A stretch of 64,000 nt of DNA from Oscillatoriales cyanobacterium (GCA_011390955.1 JAABRM010000008.1:62001-126000); one strand, 5' to 3'; positions 28,567-38,362 are shown, counted from the first letter of the stretch. A program made the numbers and translations. The notes: generated by a model not told the origin, from the sequence alone.

Positions 28567-29388
28567 ATGGAATTATCCGCAGCGCGACAATTATTTTACC
28601 AAGAAATTCAGCAGCCAGACGAGAAAATTGATCTGGCAAAAGCCGCTTTGTATATTGCTCAAGAAGAATATCCCGATCTAGATGTCGATCGCTCCCTCAA
28701 GGCTTTGGATCTGATGGCGAACGAGGTTCAGGAAATGTTACCGGCAGAACGCTATCCCCTCCGAACGATCAAAACCATTAACCAGTATTTGTTCGATCGC
28801 CTAGGTTTTCGGGGTAACACTGATGATTACTATGACGAACGCAATAGTTTTCTTAATCAGGTAATTTCCCGGCGCACGGGGATTCCGATTACCCTATCCT
28901 TAGTTTACCTGGAAGTGGCTCGGCGCATCGATTTTCCCATGAGCGGCATTGGGATGCCCGGACATTTTATCATCCGTCCAGATTTTGAAGATGCGGGAAT
29001 TTTTGTGGATGCTTTTAATCGCGGTGAGATATTGTTTGCGGAAGATTGGCAGCCTAGATTAGCTCAACTTTATGGTCAACCAGTGGAGTTGCGACCAGAA
29101 TTTTTTGCCCCAGTCACGTCACGGCAGTTTTTAGCCCGGATGCTGATGAATTTAAAAATGATTTATGTCCAAAAAAAGGATGCCAAAAGATGTCTAGGGG
29201 TGATTTCCCGGATTTTGCTCTTGTTTCCCGATTCCCCAGATCAACTGCGCGATCGCGGCATTTTATATTACCAAAGCGATCGCTGGTCTGAAGCTCGTCA
29301 AGATTGGGAATACTATCTCACCATTGCGCCTAATTCTCCCGATGCCCCCATGATTCGTCAATTACTCGATCGCATCAGAGATATTTAA
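28567..29388 (+). CDS. SirB1/transglutaminase-like family protein with TPR tail
   Basis: 273 residues. The central part (YYDERNSFLNQVISRRTGIP, ITLSLVYLEVARRIDFPMSG, GMPGHFIIRP, FVDAFNRGEIL) matches the SirB1 N-terminal domain of the transglutaminase-like superfamily. The C-terminal ~90 residues form TPR-like helices (YVQKKDAKRCLGVISRILLL, YYQSDRWSEARQDWEYYLTI). Members are widespread conserved proteins of unsettled biochemical role. Its leader is a C/A-rich heptamer array and no ribosome-binding site is visible. Function inferred from family only. Confidence 0.85.
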   Translation: MELSAARQLFYQEIQQPDEKIDLAKAALYIAQEEYPDLDVDRSLKALDLMANEVQEMLPAERYPLRTIKTINQYLFDRLGFRGNTDDYYDERNSFLNQVISRRTGIPITLSLVYLEVARRIDFPMSGIGMPGHFIIRPDFEDAGIFVDAFNRGEILFAEDWQPRLAQLYGQPVELRPEFFAPVTSRQFLARMLMNLKMIYVQKKDAKRCLGVISRILLLFPDSPDQLRDRGILYYQSDRWSEARQDWEYYLTIAPNSPDAPMIRQLLDRIRDI

Positions 29389-29410
29389 GGGCTTTTGGGG
29401 TGTAGGGGAA

Positions 29411-29594
29411 ACAATTAACAATTAACAATTGATAATTGACAATTAAAAATAATTATCAATTATCAATTATCAATTATCAATTATCAATTATTAATTATTA
29501 ATTATTAATTATTAATTATCAATTATCAATTATCAATTACACCCCAACCAAAGAATCCCTACCCAACAACAAACAACAACCAACAACCAACCAA
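29411..29594. repeat. AATTGAT/ATTATCA and CAACAAC heptamer arrays
   Basis: The 212-bp gap between convergent SirB1-like and menD stops holds AACAATT, AATTGATA, then many ATTATCA heptamers (to ~29536). These are followed by a 20-base spacer with AAGAATCCCTACCC and then CAACAAC-type units. The two AT-rich halves are complementary and can fold into a long hairpin. Confidence 0.93.
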
Positions 29595-29600
29595 CGCCGA

Positions 29601-31442
29601 TCAAATATTGGCAAAATAACGGAAATGTTGCTTACGCCACTGAGCATCAGATTTGCGATCGCAGCGTAACTCTAATACGCGAATTCCCTGACTGGGCAAT
29701 GGATTTAATAATTGGCTTAATTGCGGCCAAGAACTAATCACTTGATGCTCAACCCCATAACTGGCAAAAAGTTGGCCAAAATCCACTTCTTGCGGCGTGG
29801 CAAAAAACTCCTCAAACGGGGGGTCAAACTTGGCCACGGGTAACATTTCAAAAATACCGCCGCCGTTATTGTTAATTAAAATAATCGTTAGATGACCTTG
29901 AAATTTAGGTCGGAGTAAAAACCCATTGGTATCATGGAGTAAGGCTAAATCCCCAGTTAACATAACCGTGGGTTGTTGGCGATGGGCAACTCCCAAAGCG
30001 GTGGATAATGTGCCATCAATCCCATTCGCCCCACGATTAAAAAATGGCCGCACCTGAAGATTTCCCGGTTGCCAAAAATATTCGACATCTCGCACCGGCA
30101 TACTATTGGCAATAAATAGCGGCGTGCCAATGGGTAAAGCTTGGGAAACTACCCAAGCTAATTTCGGCTCAATTATGCTATCGATTCTAGCAAATGTTTG
30201 GGCGATCGCGCCGCGAAGTTTCCTCTCAGCTTCTACCCAGTTTTGCCGATATTCTAACTGCGATAAACTCAAATTATTTATGCTAAAATTAGCTATATAA
30301 TCCGCTATTTTTTCTACGGAAACTGATAAATGAATCGTCGCTCCGTGGAGGGGGTCGAGATTATGGTCTGATGGGTCGATGACAAACCGGCGAACATTGG
30401 TTTTTTCTAACCATTGTCGCAGTTCTTTACTAATAGGTAACTCTCCCAGTTGAATCACGATTTCTGGGGTCAATTTTTCGGTCAAATTCTGATTGCGTAA
30501 AATTAGATCGTAAGTCGAAATTAAATTAGGATTAATTTCGGCATAATTCCGCACGGGAGAAAGCCCTTCAGCCAGCACCGGCCAAGCAAATTTTTCCGCT
30601 AGTTGCGCGATCGCCTGACAATATTTTTCTGGTTCCGGGGGTTGGGCTGAACCGGCAATAATTAGACCTGTTTTGCCTTGCCATTGCTGAAATAGCTGAA
30701 ATATTTGCCCATATTGCCCATATTCTCGATCCCTCCCAGGCGCCCTTAACGGAGGTTGGGGGAAATCCTCTGCAACCCCCCTTAAACCAGGGGCAGTTTG
30801 TAAGTCTTGACAATGGGCAAAAAAATCCTCAGCGTCAAAAGTTTGCGCCAATTCCTGCGCCAAATTCTGGGCTAATTCCCCTTTGTTAGTTTCTGGTAGC
30901 GGAGGCAGGGGATCGCGCAAGGGCAAATTCAGATGAACGGCGCCGGGCACCGGAAACAGAGTTTTCTGCCACCCATAGATTATGGTTTGCCGCAAATAAC
31001 GCAGCATAGCGATATCTAATGATGGGGTCGCTAACTCCGCTTGCCAGTTCGGGTAATCACCATAGAGTTTTACCTGGTCGATCGCCTGTCCCGCGTGACA
31101 ATCTCGCAATTCTGGGGGGCGGTCTGCGGTCAACACCAACAACGGCACCCGACTTTCCCGCGCTTCAATCACTGCGGGATAAAAATTCGCCCCTGCGGTC
31201 CCGGAAGTACAGGCGATCGCCACTGGCAAATGGCTTTGTCTTGCCAGTCCCAGGGCAAAAAAAGCCGCCGATCGCTCATCGAGCACGGAAATTGCGGCAA
31301 TTTTTGGGTGAGACGCAAAGGCGATCGCCAATGGAGTCGATCGCGAACCGGGACAAATCACTGCGGTAGTGAGTCCCAAACGGTGCAAAGTTTCAACTAA
31401 AATTGACGCCCAAACTGTATTTGTATTCCGAAAATCTATCAT
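29601..31442 (-). CDS. menD: SEPHCHC synthase MenD
   Basis: 613 residues. This ThDP enzyme joins 2-oxoglutarate to isochorismate to give SEPHCHC, the first committed step toward phylloquinone. Diagnostic segments are VICPGSRSTPLAIAFASHP near 28-46, VLDERSAAFFALGLARQS, IACTSGTAGANFYPAVIEA and RPPELRDCHAGQAIDQ. In the C-terminal ThDP-binding part they are SMPVRDVEYF, NRGANGIDGTLSTALG, MLTGDLALLHDTNGFL and ILINNNGGGIFEMLP. It lies downstream of menF on the same strand, 279 bp away across repeats. Confidence 0.97.
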   Translation of the reverse strand: MIDFRNTNTVWASILVETLHRLGLTTAVICPGSRSTPLAIAFASHPKIAAISVLDERSAAFFALGLARQSHLPVAIACTSGTAGANFYPAVIEARESRVPLLVLTADRPPELRDCHAGQAIDQVKLYGDYPNWQAELATPSLDIAMLRYLRQTIIYGWQKTLFPVPGAVHLNLPLRDPLPPLPETNKGELAQNLAQELAQTFDAEDFFAHCQDLQTAPGLRGVAEDFPQPPLRAPGRDREYGQYGQIFQLFQQWQGKTGLIIAGSAQPPEPEKYCQAIAQLAEKFAWPVLAEGLSPVRNYAEINPNLISTYDLILRNQNLTEKLTPEIVIQLGELPISKELRQWLEKTNVRRFVIDPSDHNLDPLHGATIHLSVSVEKIADYIANFSINNLSLSQLEYRQNWVEAERKLRGAIAQTFARIDSIIEPKLAWVVSQALPIGTPLFIANSMPVRDVEYFWQPGNLQVRPFFNRGANGIDGTLSTALGVAHRQQPTVMLTGDLALLHDTNGFLLRPKFQGHLTIILINNNGGGIFEMLPVAKFDPPFEEFFATPQEVDFGQLFASYGVEHQVISSWPQLSQLLNPLPSQGIRVLELRCDRKSDAQWRKQHFRYFANI

Positions 31443-31478
31443 TGAATCGCGATTTTTTTTTATTCCTGTGTCTGTAGG

Positions 31479-31699
31479 GGCGCAATGTTTGCGCCCGCAA
31501 TGTTTGCGCCCGCAATGTTTGCGCCCGCAATGTTTGCGCCCGCAATGCCCATCCTACGCAGCTTAATTCCTCAGCTTTTTTGGTGGGCATTGCCCACCCT
31601 ACTTTTCCGGTGGGCAATGCCCACCCTACGCAGCTTTTCTCAGCTTTTTTGGTGGGCATTGCCCACCCTACGCAGCTTTTTTGGTGGGCATTGCCCACC
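31479..31699. repeat. 15-bp GCGCCCGCAATGTTT tandem repeat plus four palindromes
   Basis: GCGCCCGCAATGTTT is repeated at a 15-base period from 31491 to 31550 after a GTAGGGGCGCAATG opening. Four copies of the GGTGGGCA(T/A)TGCCCACC palindrome follow at about 31582, 31609, 31651 and 31683, with GCAGCTTTTTT spacers. The block separates menF from menD and may attenuate read-through into menD. Confidence 0.95.
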
Positions 31700-31721
31700 G
31701 GAAGAATATCGGCAAATTCCC

Positions 31722-33146
31722 TCAAACTAATGTTTTTAAAAGAGCTTGAAGTTTTAGGTCAATTTCTGCCAATTCTTGAGCGGGATTTGAACCTTGAACA
31801 ATTCCCGCACCGGCATACAGTCTAGCATGGCATCCTGTGATTAAAGCCGAGCGAATCCCCACAATAAATTCGCCATTTCCTTGGGCATCTACCCAGCCAA
31901 TGGGTGCCGCATATAAACAGCGATCGAAGGTTTCATAGCGGCGGATTTCTTCACAGGCAATATCTCTAGGAACTCCGGCCACCGCTGGGGTGGGATGCAG
32001 TTCGGCTAAAATATCTAACGGATGCACCTGCGGAGAAATAGTGGCTTTAATCGGTGTCCATAAATGTTGAATATTCGAGAGTTGTAGCAGGCGAACTTCG
32101 GGATAAATTCGGGGATTTAACCCTAAATTAATTAGGCGATCGCGAATAAAATCAATCACCACTCGATGCTCATGTCTTTCCTTCTGACTAGAAATTAACT
32201 TATTCGCCAACTGGGCATCTTCTGCGGGAGTCTTGCCTCTCGGTGCTGACCCGGCTAAGGCATCGGTAATCAGTTGGTGATTTTGAATACTCAGTAACCT
32301 TTCTGGACTGGCTCCGATAAAATTTTGCCCCTGGGGATTGCTGGTGAGAAAGAGATAACAATCGGGATAAAATCTCCGCAAATTTTGTAAAGATTTGACC
32401 AGGTTAAAAGGTTTCGGGGAACTGACATCAATGGCATGGGCTAAAACGACCTTACTCAATCGCTGATTGGCAATCGAATCCAACGCCGAATTCACTGCCA
32501 GTTTAAAGTTATCCGTTTGGGTAATATGTCGTTTTTTATTGAGGGATTGACCATTGGTTTCTGTCCAGTTCAACCCCTGGGAATTAATTAAATTAATTTT
32601 CTGGACTTTTTGCCAAATACTTGTGGCTAAATTTTCAATATTGCGATCGGGTTCAAGGAGGCAGTTGGCCACTAATAAACAATGATTTGCCGATCGCGAA
32701 ACTTGCCAACGGGGTAAAAAAACTGTCGCCCCAGGAAAGGGCGAATCAGTGGATTGCTCCGGGGCAAAAAAGGTAAAACTACAAAAAAAGTGCGGCCCGG
32801 AAAAAGGCAAGTTTAATGCACCTGTGCTCAGAGTGTTGGCCAGGGTAGCGTTGATAAAATCTTTAGTTTGCGTAAACCGATCGCCGCTGTTTGCCGTAAA
32901 ATCTACTGCGGCATCAAAGGCAGCGATCGCTTCACCTTTTCCCCCTTTTTCCACATAAAAATGTAAGGGAGATTCTGGACTGAGAACCTGAAACACCGCC
33001 AGCGGATCCAATAGCGGAATTTCCAGGGAAATGCTGATAATTTGACCACAGCCTTTTTCCCTGGACACTTGCTGACAAGCGGCCAGAAACTGGCAGAGTT
33101 CCCGATGACCTTGCAATAGATTGGCATGAAACGGTACAACTGGCAT
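31722..33146 (-). CDS. menF: Isochorismate synthase MenF
   Basis: 474 residues, a chorismate-utilising enzyme that converts chorismate to isochorismate. The C-terminal half has family motifs: LSKVVLAHAIDV, FIGASPERLLS, ALAGSAPRGKT, KERHEHRVVIDFIRDRL, LQHLWTP-like LSNIQHLWTPIKA, LAELHPTPAVAGVP and YAAPIGWVDAQGNGEF-type segments including the GE(F)IVGIRSA end. The N-terminal half is variable, as usual. It is the first gene of the leftward menF-menD pair and diverges from menA across 551 bp. Confidence 0.96.
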   Translation of the reverse strand: MPVVPFHANLLQGHRELCQFLAACQQVSREKGCGQIISISLEIPLLDPLAVFQVLSPESPLHFYVEKGGKGEAIAAFDAAVDFTANSGDRFTQTKDFINATLANTLSTGALNLPFSGPHFFCSFTFFAPEQSTDSPFPGATVFLPRWQVSRSANHCLLVANCLLEPDRNIENLATSIWQKVQKINLINSQGLNWTETNGQSLNKKRHITQTDNFKLAVNSALDSIANQRLSKVVLAHAIDVSSPKPFNLVKSLQNLRRFYPDCYLFLTSNPQGQNFIGASPERLLSIQNHQLITDALAGSAPRGKTPAEDAQLANKLISSQKERHEHRVVIDFIRDRLINLGLNPRIYPEVRLLQLSNIQHLWTPIKATISPQVHPLDILAELHPTPAVAGVPRDIACEEIRRYETFDRCLYAAPIGWVDAQGNGEFIVGIRSALITGCHARLYAGAGIVQGSNPAQELAEIDLKLQALLKTLV

Positions 33147-33697
33147 GGAAGAGAAAATCGCAGGTTTTGGCTGTAGGGACGCAGGTGTCCCCTTAGAGGT
33201 TGGCTACTTAACTATAAACGAATCAGGTGGAACTAGACGCACTGCCGATATCTGCTGATATAGCACTTATCAGAGTTATGAAGTACAAAAAAACCTGTCA
33301 TTCCCGCCCCACGCCTTCGCGGGGGTAAACTCCGACGGGAATCCAGAAAACTCTGTACTTCATCCGGATCGGAACCGCTATATCTACAAAGGGTGCATAT
33401 TGCCCCCCGATCTGGATGGTTTGGCGCGATCGCACTTACCAGTCCCAAGACCAATCATTCCTGATTTCTTGCGGATGCGAGTCAAATCCCTCGGTTTCTG
33501 TAATATTTCTCAACAATTCTCAGGGATCATCCACCGATCTGCAACTGTAAAATTGTGAAGTTCACTCTCACCCACTGAGCGTCACACCGTCCGATGGGTT
33601 GGTCACGGGTTTACCCGCGATCGCCCAGGGATTCCAACTCTGAAGTCTGGCCGAAAATATCTGTTGTTTTCCATCTAATCTAATATTTCCAGTTAAA
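33147..33697. other. Divergent menF/menA control region
   Basis: The 551-bp gap must hold the promoters of both menF (leftward) and menA (rightward). Besides the interspersed element at 33275-33382 it contains two GCGATCGC-type sites (33427, 33619) and no ORF or RNA gene that can be supported. No operator could be recognised with confidence. Confidence 0.6.
33275..33382. repeat. Second copy of the ATTCCCGC...GCGGGAAT-type element
   Basis: It starts GTTATGAAGTACAAAAAAAC and ends ACCGCTATA, like the copy at 17362-17448. Its centre is altered to CATTCCCGCCCCACGCCTTC followed by GCGGGGGTAAACTCCGACGG and GAATCC. The shared ends define the borders of a repeated unit. Confidence 0.85.
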
Positions 33698-34603
33698 ATG
33701 ACCACCCAAACCATTCAACCGTCCAAACGTAAACTGTGGCTTGCTGCCATTAAACCACCCATGTATAGCGTGGCGATTATGCCCATTTGGGTCGGCAGTG
33801 CGATCGCTTTTTTTCAAACCCAAACGATGAATTGGGGGATTTTTTCCACCTTTATGACTGCGGCGATTTTAATTTTAGCTTGGGAAAATCTCTACAATGA
33901 TGTCTTTGACTCAGAAACCGGCATTGATAAAAATAAACATCACTCATTGGTGAATCTCACCCAGAATAAATCCCTAATTTTTTGGATTGCCAATCTTTTT
34001 TTAGCCGTGGGCATTCTAGAAATTATCGCGATTAGTTGGTGGCAGCAAGATTTAACGGTACTATGGTTAATTTTGCTGGCCTGTTTCCTCGGCTATATGT
34101 ACCAAGGACCACCGTTTCGCCTCGGTTATCACGGATTAGGAGAAATTCTCTGCTTTGTTACTTTTGGACCCCTAGGAGTTGCCGCTGCTTATTACAGTCA
34201 AACTCAAAGTTGGTCGATGTTAGATATATCTACGATCGCCGCATCGGTGATTGTAGGCATTGCCACCACGCTGATTTTATTTTGTTCTCATTTCCACCAA
34301 GTAGAAGATGACATTGCTGCCGGAAAGCGATCGCCTGTTGTCCGCTTAGGAATTGAAACTGGCACCAAACTCCTACCGTGGTTTTCTGGGAGTATCTTTG
34401 TCTTCACCGGCATCTTTGTGGCATTAGGAATGTTCCCTCTCGCCACCTTACTCAGTTTGGCTGGTTTACCCTTTGCCATTAAACTTTCTCGTCAAGTCCA
34501 AACCTATTATCAAGAACCAGACAAGTTAATTAACTGCAAATTTCTCGCCGTCGGGCTTCATTTTATTAGTGGCAGTCTATTAGGATTAGGCTTTCTTTTC
34601 TAG
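33698..34603 (+). CDS. menA: DHNA phytyltransferase MenA
   Basis: 301 residues, a UbiA-family integral membrane prenyltransferase with about eight hydrophobic helices. It attaches phytyl diphosphate to 1,4-dihydroxy-2-naphthoate in the thylakoid membrane. The first Asp-rich motif NDVFDSETGIDKNKHH (about 68-83) and the second loop HFHQVEDDIAAGKRSPVVRLG (HxxxxEDD, ~190-207) are the expected Mg/diphosphate sites. The N-terminus KRKLWLAAIKPPMYSVAIMP is typical of cyanobacterial MenA. It is the first gene of the rightward men group. Confidence 0.96.
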   Translation: MTTQTIQPSKRKLWLAAIKPPMYSVAIMPIWVGSAIAFFQTQTMNWGIFSTFMTAAILILAWENLYNDVFDSETGIDKNKHHSLVNLTQNKSLIFWIANLFLAVGILEIIAISWWQQDLTVLWLILLACFLGYMYQGPPFRLGYHGLGEILCFVTFGPLGVAAAYYSQTQSWSMLDISTIAASVIVGIATTLILFCSHFHQVEDDIAAGKRSPVVRLGIETGTKLLPWFSGSIFVFTGIFVALGMFPLATLLSLAGLPFAIKLSRQVQTYYQEPDKLINCKFLAVGLHFISGSLLGLGFLF

Positions 34604-34674
34604 CTATATTGAATCGTTTACCTGAATTTCTTAGTCCTAAATTGCTTGTTCCTGAATTTATTAGCGCTCGTTAA

Positions 34675-34711
34675 TTAATCATTAGTCCTTGGATCGAGGA
34701 CTAATGATTAA
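34675..34711. terminator. Perfect 15-bp inverted repeat between menA and menH
   Basis: TTAATCATTAGTCCT pairs with AGGACTAATGATTAA around TGGATCG, 72 bases after the menA stop codon. No T-run follows, so it may be an attenuator or mRNA-stability hairpin rather than a full terminator. A decayed version of the same sequence lies near 46510-46545. Confidence 0.6.
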
Positions 34712-34765
34712 TCCAAGAAAAACGAAATTAATTAACCATAAAGCATCAAATATTTCAGATTAAAT

Positions 34766-35572
34766 ATGAATATTTATTATTCTATTTATGGAAACAAAAA
34801 TAACCCGGTAATTTTGTTTTTGCATGGATTTATGGGAACTGGGGAGGATTATCATCAGATTGCGGATGAACTTAAAAATCAATTTTGTTGCTTAACCGTT
34901 GACTTACCCGGACATGGGAAAACCACGGTAAACGGTGACGAAAAATGCTATCTTATGCCCCAAACCGCTCAAGGTTTAATTTCCTTACTGGATAGGCTCA
35001 AAATCAGCCGATGTTTTTTAGCAGGCTATTCAATGGGTGGGCGACTGGCTTTATATTTAACTCTACATTTTCCCCAACGATTTTATCAGGTGATTTTGGA
35101 GTCTGCCTCCCCTGGATTAAAAACAGACCAAGAGCGATCGCAGCGTCGTGAAGCCGATGAAAAACTCGCCAGAAAACTAGAAAATATCCCACTGTCATCT
35201 TTTTTAATCGAGTGGTATAACCAAAGCCTGTTTAAAACCTTAAAGCAGCACCCTGACTGGCAAAAATTAATCGAACGTCGGACGCAGCAAAACCCCCAAG
35301 AATTAAGCAAATCATTAAGAAATCTGGGAACCGGCAACCAGCCTTCTCTATGGGAACAATTATCCGATAATTCCGTTCCTCTATTGCTCTTAGTCGGCGA
35401 GTATGATGAGAAATTTAGCCAGATTAATGCGGAAATGGCTCATTGCTGTGCGATCGCCCAGTTGGAAATTATCCCCCATACAGGTCATAATATCCACTGG
35501 GAAAATCCGAGAAAGTATCTCGAAGAATTAATTAAATTTTTCGGAACGGGCGATCGCCGGAAATCTTTATAA
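34766..35572 (+). CDS. menH: SHCHC synthase MenH, alpha/beta hydrolase
   Basis: 268 residues. MenH removes pyruvate from SEPHCHC to form SHCHC. The oxyanion segment LFLHGFMGTGEDYHQI (17-32), the nucleophile elbow AGYSMGGRLALY (Ser near 91), the acidic LLLVGEYDEKF and the late histidine PHTGHNIHWENP form a complete triad in the MenH pattern. It follows menA by 162 bp and precedes menC by 143 bp on the same strand. The pathway context removes most of the ambiguity of this broad superfamily. Confidence 0.93.
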   Translation: MNIYYSIYGNKNNPVILFLHGFMGTGEDYHQIADELKNQFCCLTVDLPGHGKTTVNGDEKCYLMPQTAQGLISLLDRLKISRCFLAGYSMGGRLALYLTLHFPQRFYQVILESASPGLKTDQERSQRREADEKLARKLENIPLSSFLIEWYNQSLFKTLKQHPDWQKLIERRTQQNPQELSKSLRNLGTGNQPSLWEQLSDNSVPLLLLVGEYDEKFSQINAEMAHCCAIAQLEIIPHTGHNIHWENPRKYLEELIKFFGTGDRRKSL

Positions 35573-35715
35573 ATTTTCTCAATGATAGCCCTAAATTGTC
35601 GCTAAAATGGGTATTGTTAATTAGCTACCATGTAGCCCGCTTTGGTATTTAACCAACAACCAAGTCAATCCTTCATCTCCGATCTACAAATCTCAACCAG
35701 ACAACAAATTGTATA

Positions 35716-36729
35716 ATGGAATACAAATTTGCATTTCGTCCCTACCAGCGCCAATTCCGGATCCCACTAAAAACCAGTCATGGCACCTGGGATATCCGAA
35801 AAGGTATTATCCTGCGCCTCACCGACGACAAAGGTAAAGAAGGTTTCGGTGAAATTGCCCCAGTAAGCTGGTTGGGGTCGGAAACCTTTGACCAAGCTTT
35901 AGACTTTTGTCAAAAATTGCCCAAGGTGATTACACCGGCCAATATTTTTTCAATTCCCGATGAGTTGCCCGCTTGTCAATTTGGGATTGAATCAGCCTGG
36001 GAAGCGATCACCACTCAAACAATGACTCTCAGCGGCATCCCATTAGAGGATTTGCCCGATTTCACATCGGAACCGGAAATGTGTAGTGGTTTACTTCCCG
36101 CTGGACAAGCTGCCATCCTTGCCCGCAAGATTCTGTGGAAAAAAGGATATCGCACATTTAAATGGAAAATCGGTGTGATGCCTATCGAATTAGAACTGCG
36201 AATTTTAGAGCAGTTAGTGAAGTCAATTATGGAAGAATTGCCATCGGATGAACCGATTTCCCTGCGTTTAGATGCCAATGGAGGACTGACGGATTTAGAA
36301 GCCAGTCAATGGTTGCACGTTTGTGATAAGGCAGGGAAAATTATTGAATTTTTAGAGCAACCTTTGCCGGTGGATCAGTTGGAAAAAATGCAGAAATTAA
36401 GCGATCGCTTTTCCACCCCCATTGCCTTAGATGAATCAGTCGTCACTTTGAAGCAAATGAAAGAGGTTTATCACCAAGGCTGGAACGGAATTTTTGTGAT
36501 TAAACCCAGTATTGCCGGTTCTCCGTCCCAAATTCGACAGTTTTGCAAATCTAAAGACATTGATGCGGTATTTTCTTCGGTGTTTGAAACCGAAATCGGC
36601 AGAGATGCTGCTTTGAGATTAGCCTCAGAATTAAATACTAAACATAATCGACCCGTTGGATTTGGGGTGAGCCAGTGGTTTGACGATCGTTTTGATGTTC
36701 ATCAACTTTGGCATGATTATTTGGCATAA
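35716..36729 (+). CDS. menC: o-Succinylbenzoate synthase MenC
   Basis: 337 residues, an enolase-superfamily dehydratase that converts SHCHC to o-succinylbenzoate. It has the KxK catalytic strand (TFKWKIG, ~154-160), metal ligands in SLRLDANGGLT, FLEQPLP and IALDESV, and the second-base Lys in IFVIKPSIAGSP. The N-terminal capping domain begins FAFRPYQRQFRIPLKTSHG. The length is normal. It sits between menH and menE. Confidence 0.96.
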   Translation: MEYKFAFRPYQRQFRIPLKTSHGTWDIRKGIILRLTDDKGKEGFGEIAPVSWLGSETFDQALDFCQKLPKVITPANIFSIPDELPACQFGIESAWEAITTQTMTLSGIPLEDLPDFTSEPEMCSGLLPAGQAAILARKILWKKGYRTFKWKIGVMPIELELRILEQLVKSIMEELPSDEPISLRLDANGGLTDLEASQWLHVCDKAGKIIEFLEQPLPVDQLEKMQKLSDRFSTPIALDESVVTLKQMKEVYHQGWNGIFVIKPSIAGSPSQIRQFCKSKDIDAVFSSVFETEIGRDAALRLASELNTKHNRPVGFGVSQWFDDRFDVHQLWHDYLA

Positions 36730-36834
36730 TTAAAATTAGTCCAGGAAAATAGATGTTGATCTGATTCGCTCGCATCGGATCTATTTTTTTCAACTTATCG
36801 CGATTTGGTGTAGATTTCACGAACCAAGGAGTGC

Positions 36835-38358
36835 ATGACCCATTTGCTTTTACCGATATTCGCAGCGCGAAATCATCAAGATTGGCTCAAAGGAATTGAT
36901 GGGCAAAAAATTGAGGCGATCGCCCAGCAAAAATTTCAGGAAATCACCGCTATTTGCCCGGATTTCAGGCCGAAAATTCTCCTCTGTGAAGCCGACCCGG
37001 AGCAATTTATTGGTCATTTTCTAGCCGCAGTCGATGCCAAAGCTTCGATTTTTCTGGGCAATCCGCACTGGCAAGCACAAGAATGGCAGCAGGTCTTTGA
37101 TTTTCTCCAGCCTGATATTATTTGGGGCAATGACTTAGCAAATTATTTAGCACATTATTTAGCAGATTTACAGAAATGTCCCAGAAAATCTCCCACATCA
37201 AAAGAATCTGACCAGTTTTTCCCCTTAACTAAAAACAAAGCGGCGATTATGATTCCCACCGGCGGATCGTCGGGAAAAATTCGCTTTACTATTCACACTT
37301 GGGCAACTTTAACCGCATCTGTGAGCGGATTTACTGAGTATTTTCAAGTGCCTAAAGTCAATTCATTTTGTCTGTTGCCTCTATATCATGTTAGTGGTTT
37401 GATGCAATTTATTCGCTCGTTCACTACCGGCGGAAATTTGGCAATTTTCCCCTCTTATAAAGAGATTTTAAATGCCCTCACTTCAGAAGCGGGTGAGGCA
37501 ATACCCAGTAAAAAAATTCTGGAAGAAATTAACCCGGAAATTTTTTTTATTTCCCTGGTTCCCACCCAGCTTTCTCGGTTCTTGCAACAGGCGATCGCGG
37601 CAGATTGGTTATCACAATTTCCCACGGTTCTCCTCGGTGGCGCCCCCGCATGGCCAGAATTATTAGCAAAAGCTAGAAAGTATCAGATTAAATTAGCGCC
37701 AACTTACGGCATGACCGAAACAGCCTCCCAAATTGTCACCTTAAAACCCAGCGCCTTTTTAGGGGGAAATCAAAGTTGCGGTCAAGTTTTACCTCATGCC
37801 CAAGTGAGCATTTGTAATGAAGATGGTCAGCCATTAGGGGTGAATCAAATTGGCATGATTAAGATTAGGGCGAAATCTTTAGCTCTGGGTTATTATCCCC
37901 CAGGTGGATCAATTTCCCAATTAGAAGAGAATTCACCAGAGTACAGTTCTGATGATTTGGGTTTTTTTGATGCTGATGGTGACTTAAATATTGTGGGACG
38001 CCGTAGCGACAAAATTATTACAGGTGGTGAAAATGTGTTTCCCGCTGAGGTGGAAGCCGCGATTAGAGCCACGGGTTTAGTTGCCGATGTTTGCGCGATC
38101 GCTTTACCGGATCCTGACTGGGGTCAAGCGATCGCCGCTGTTTATATTCCTAATCATTTAACCGTTTCCCCGGAATCTCTGAAAATACAGTTAGTAGATC
38201 GGTTGGCTAAGTATAAGCAGCCAAAATATTGGGTGCCGGTGACAGAGTTGCCTCGGAATGCTCAGGGAAAAATCAACCGCGATCGCCTCTATCAAATAGC
38301 CCAAGCATGGCGTCTTAGCCAACCAAAAACGACTAACCAACATTCAACCGTTCCATGA
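36835..38358 (+). CDS. menE: o-Succinylbenzoate--CoA ligase MenE
   Basis: 507 residues, an ANL-superfamily adenylating enzyme activating OSB with CoA. The P-loop MIPTGGSSGKIRFTIHTW (~137-154), LPLYHVSGLMQFIRS, LAPTYGMTETASQIVTL, SSDDLGFFDADGDLNIVGR, RSDKIITGGENVFPAEVE and the late Lys region RNAQGKINRD are all present. It lies 105 bp after menC with a possible AAGGAG six bases before the ATG. It converges with the small gene at 38363, only four bases apart. Confidence 0.96.
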   Translation: MTHLLLPIFAARNHQDWLKGIDGQKIEAIAQQKFQEITAICPDFRPKILLCEADPEQFIGHFLAAVDAKASIFLGNPHWQAQEWQQVFDFLQPDIIWGNDLANYLAHYLADLQKCPRKSPTSKESDQFFPLTKNKAAIMIPTGGSSGKIRFTIHTWATLTASVSGFTEYFQVPKVNSFCLLPLYHVSGLMQFIRSFTTGGNLAIFPSYKEILNALTSEAGEAIPSKKILEEINPEIFFISLVPTQLSRFLQQAIAADWLSQFPTVLLGGAPAWPELLAKARKYQIKLAPTYGMTETASQIVTLKPSAFLGGNQSCGQVLPHAQVSICNEDGQPLGVNQIGMIKIRAKSLALGYYPPGGSISQLEENSPEYSSDDLGFFDADGDLNIVGRRSDKIITGGENVFPAEVEAAIRATGLVADVCAIALPDPDWGQAIAAVYIPNHLTVSPESLKIQLVDRLAKYKQPKYWVPVTELPRNAQGKINRDRLYQIAQAWRLSQPKTTNQHSTVP

Positions 38359-38362
38359 TTAA

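Noticed and set aside
31393-31725. 110-residue ORF with repeated LRAQT and CVGWALPT units
   Set aside because: It is made almost wholly of intergenic repeat DNA and overlaps the start of menD.
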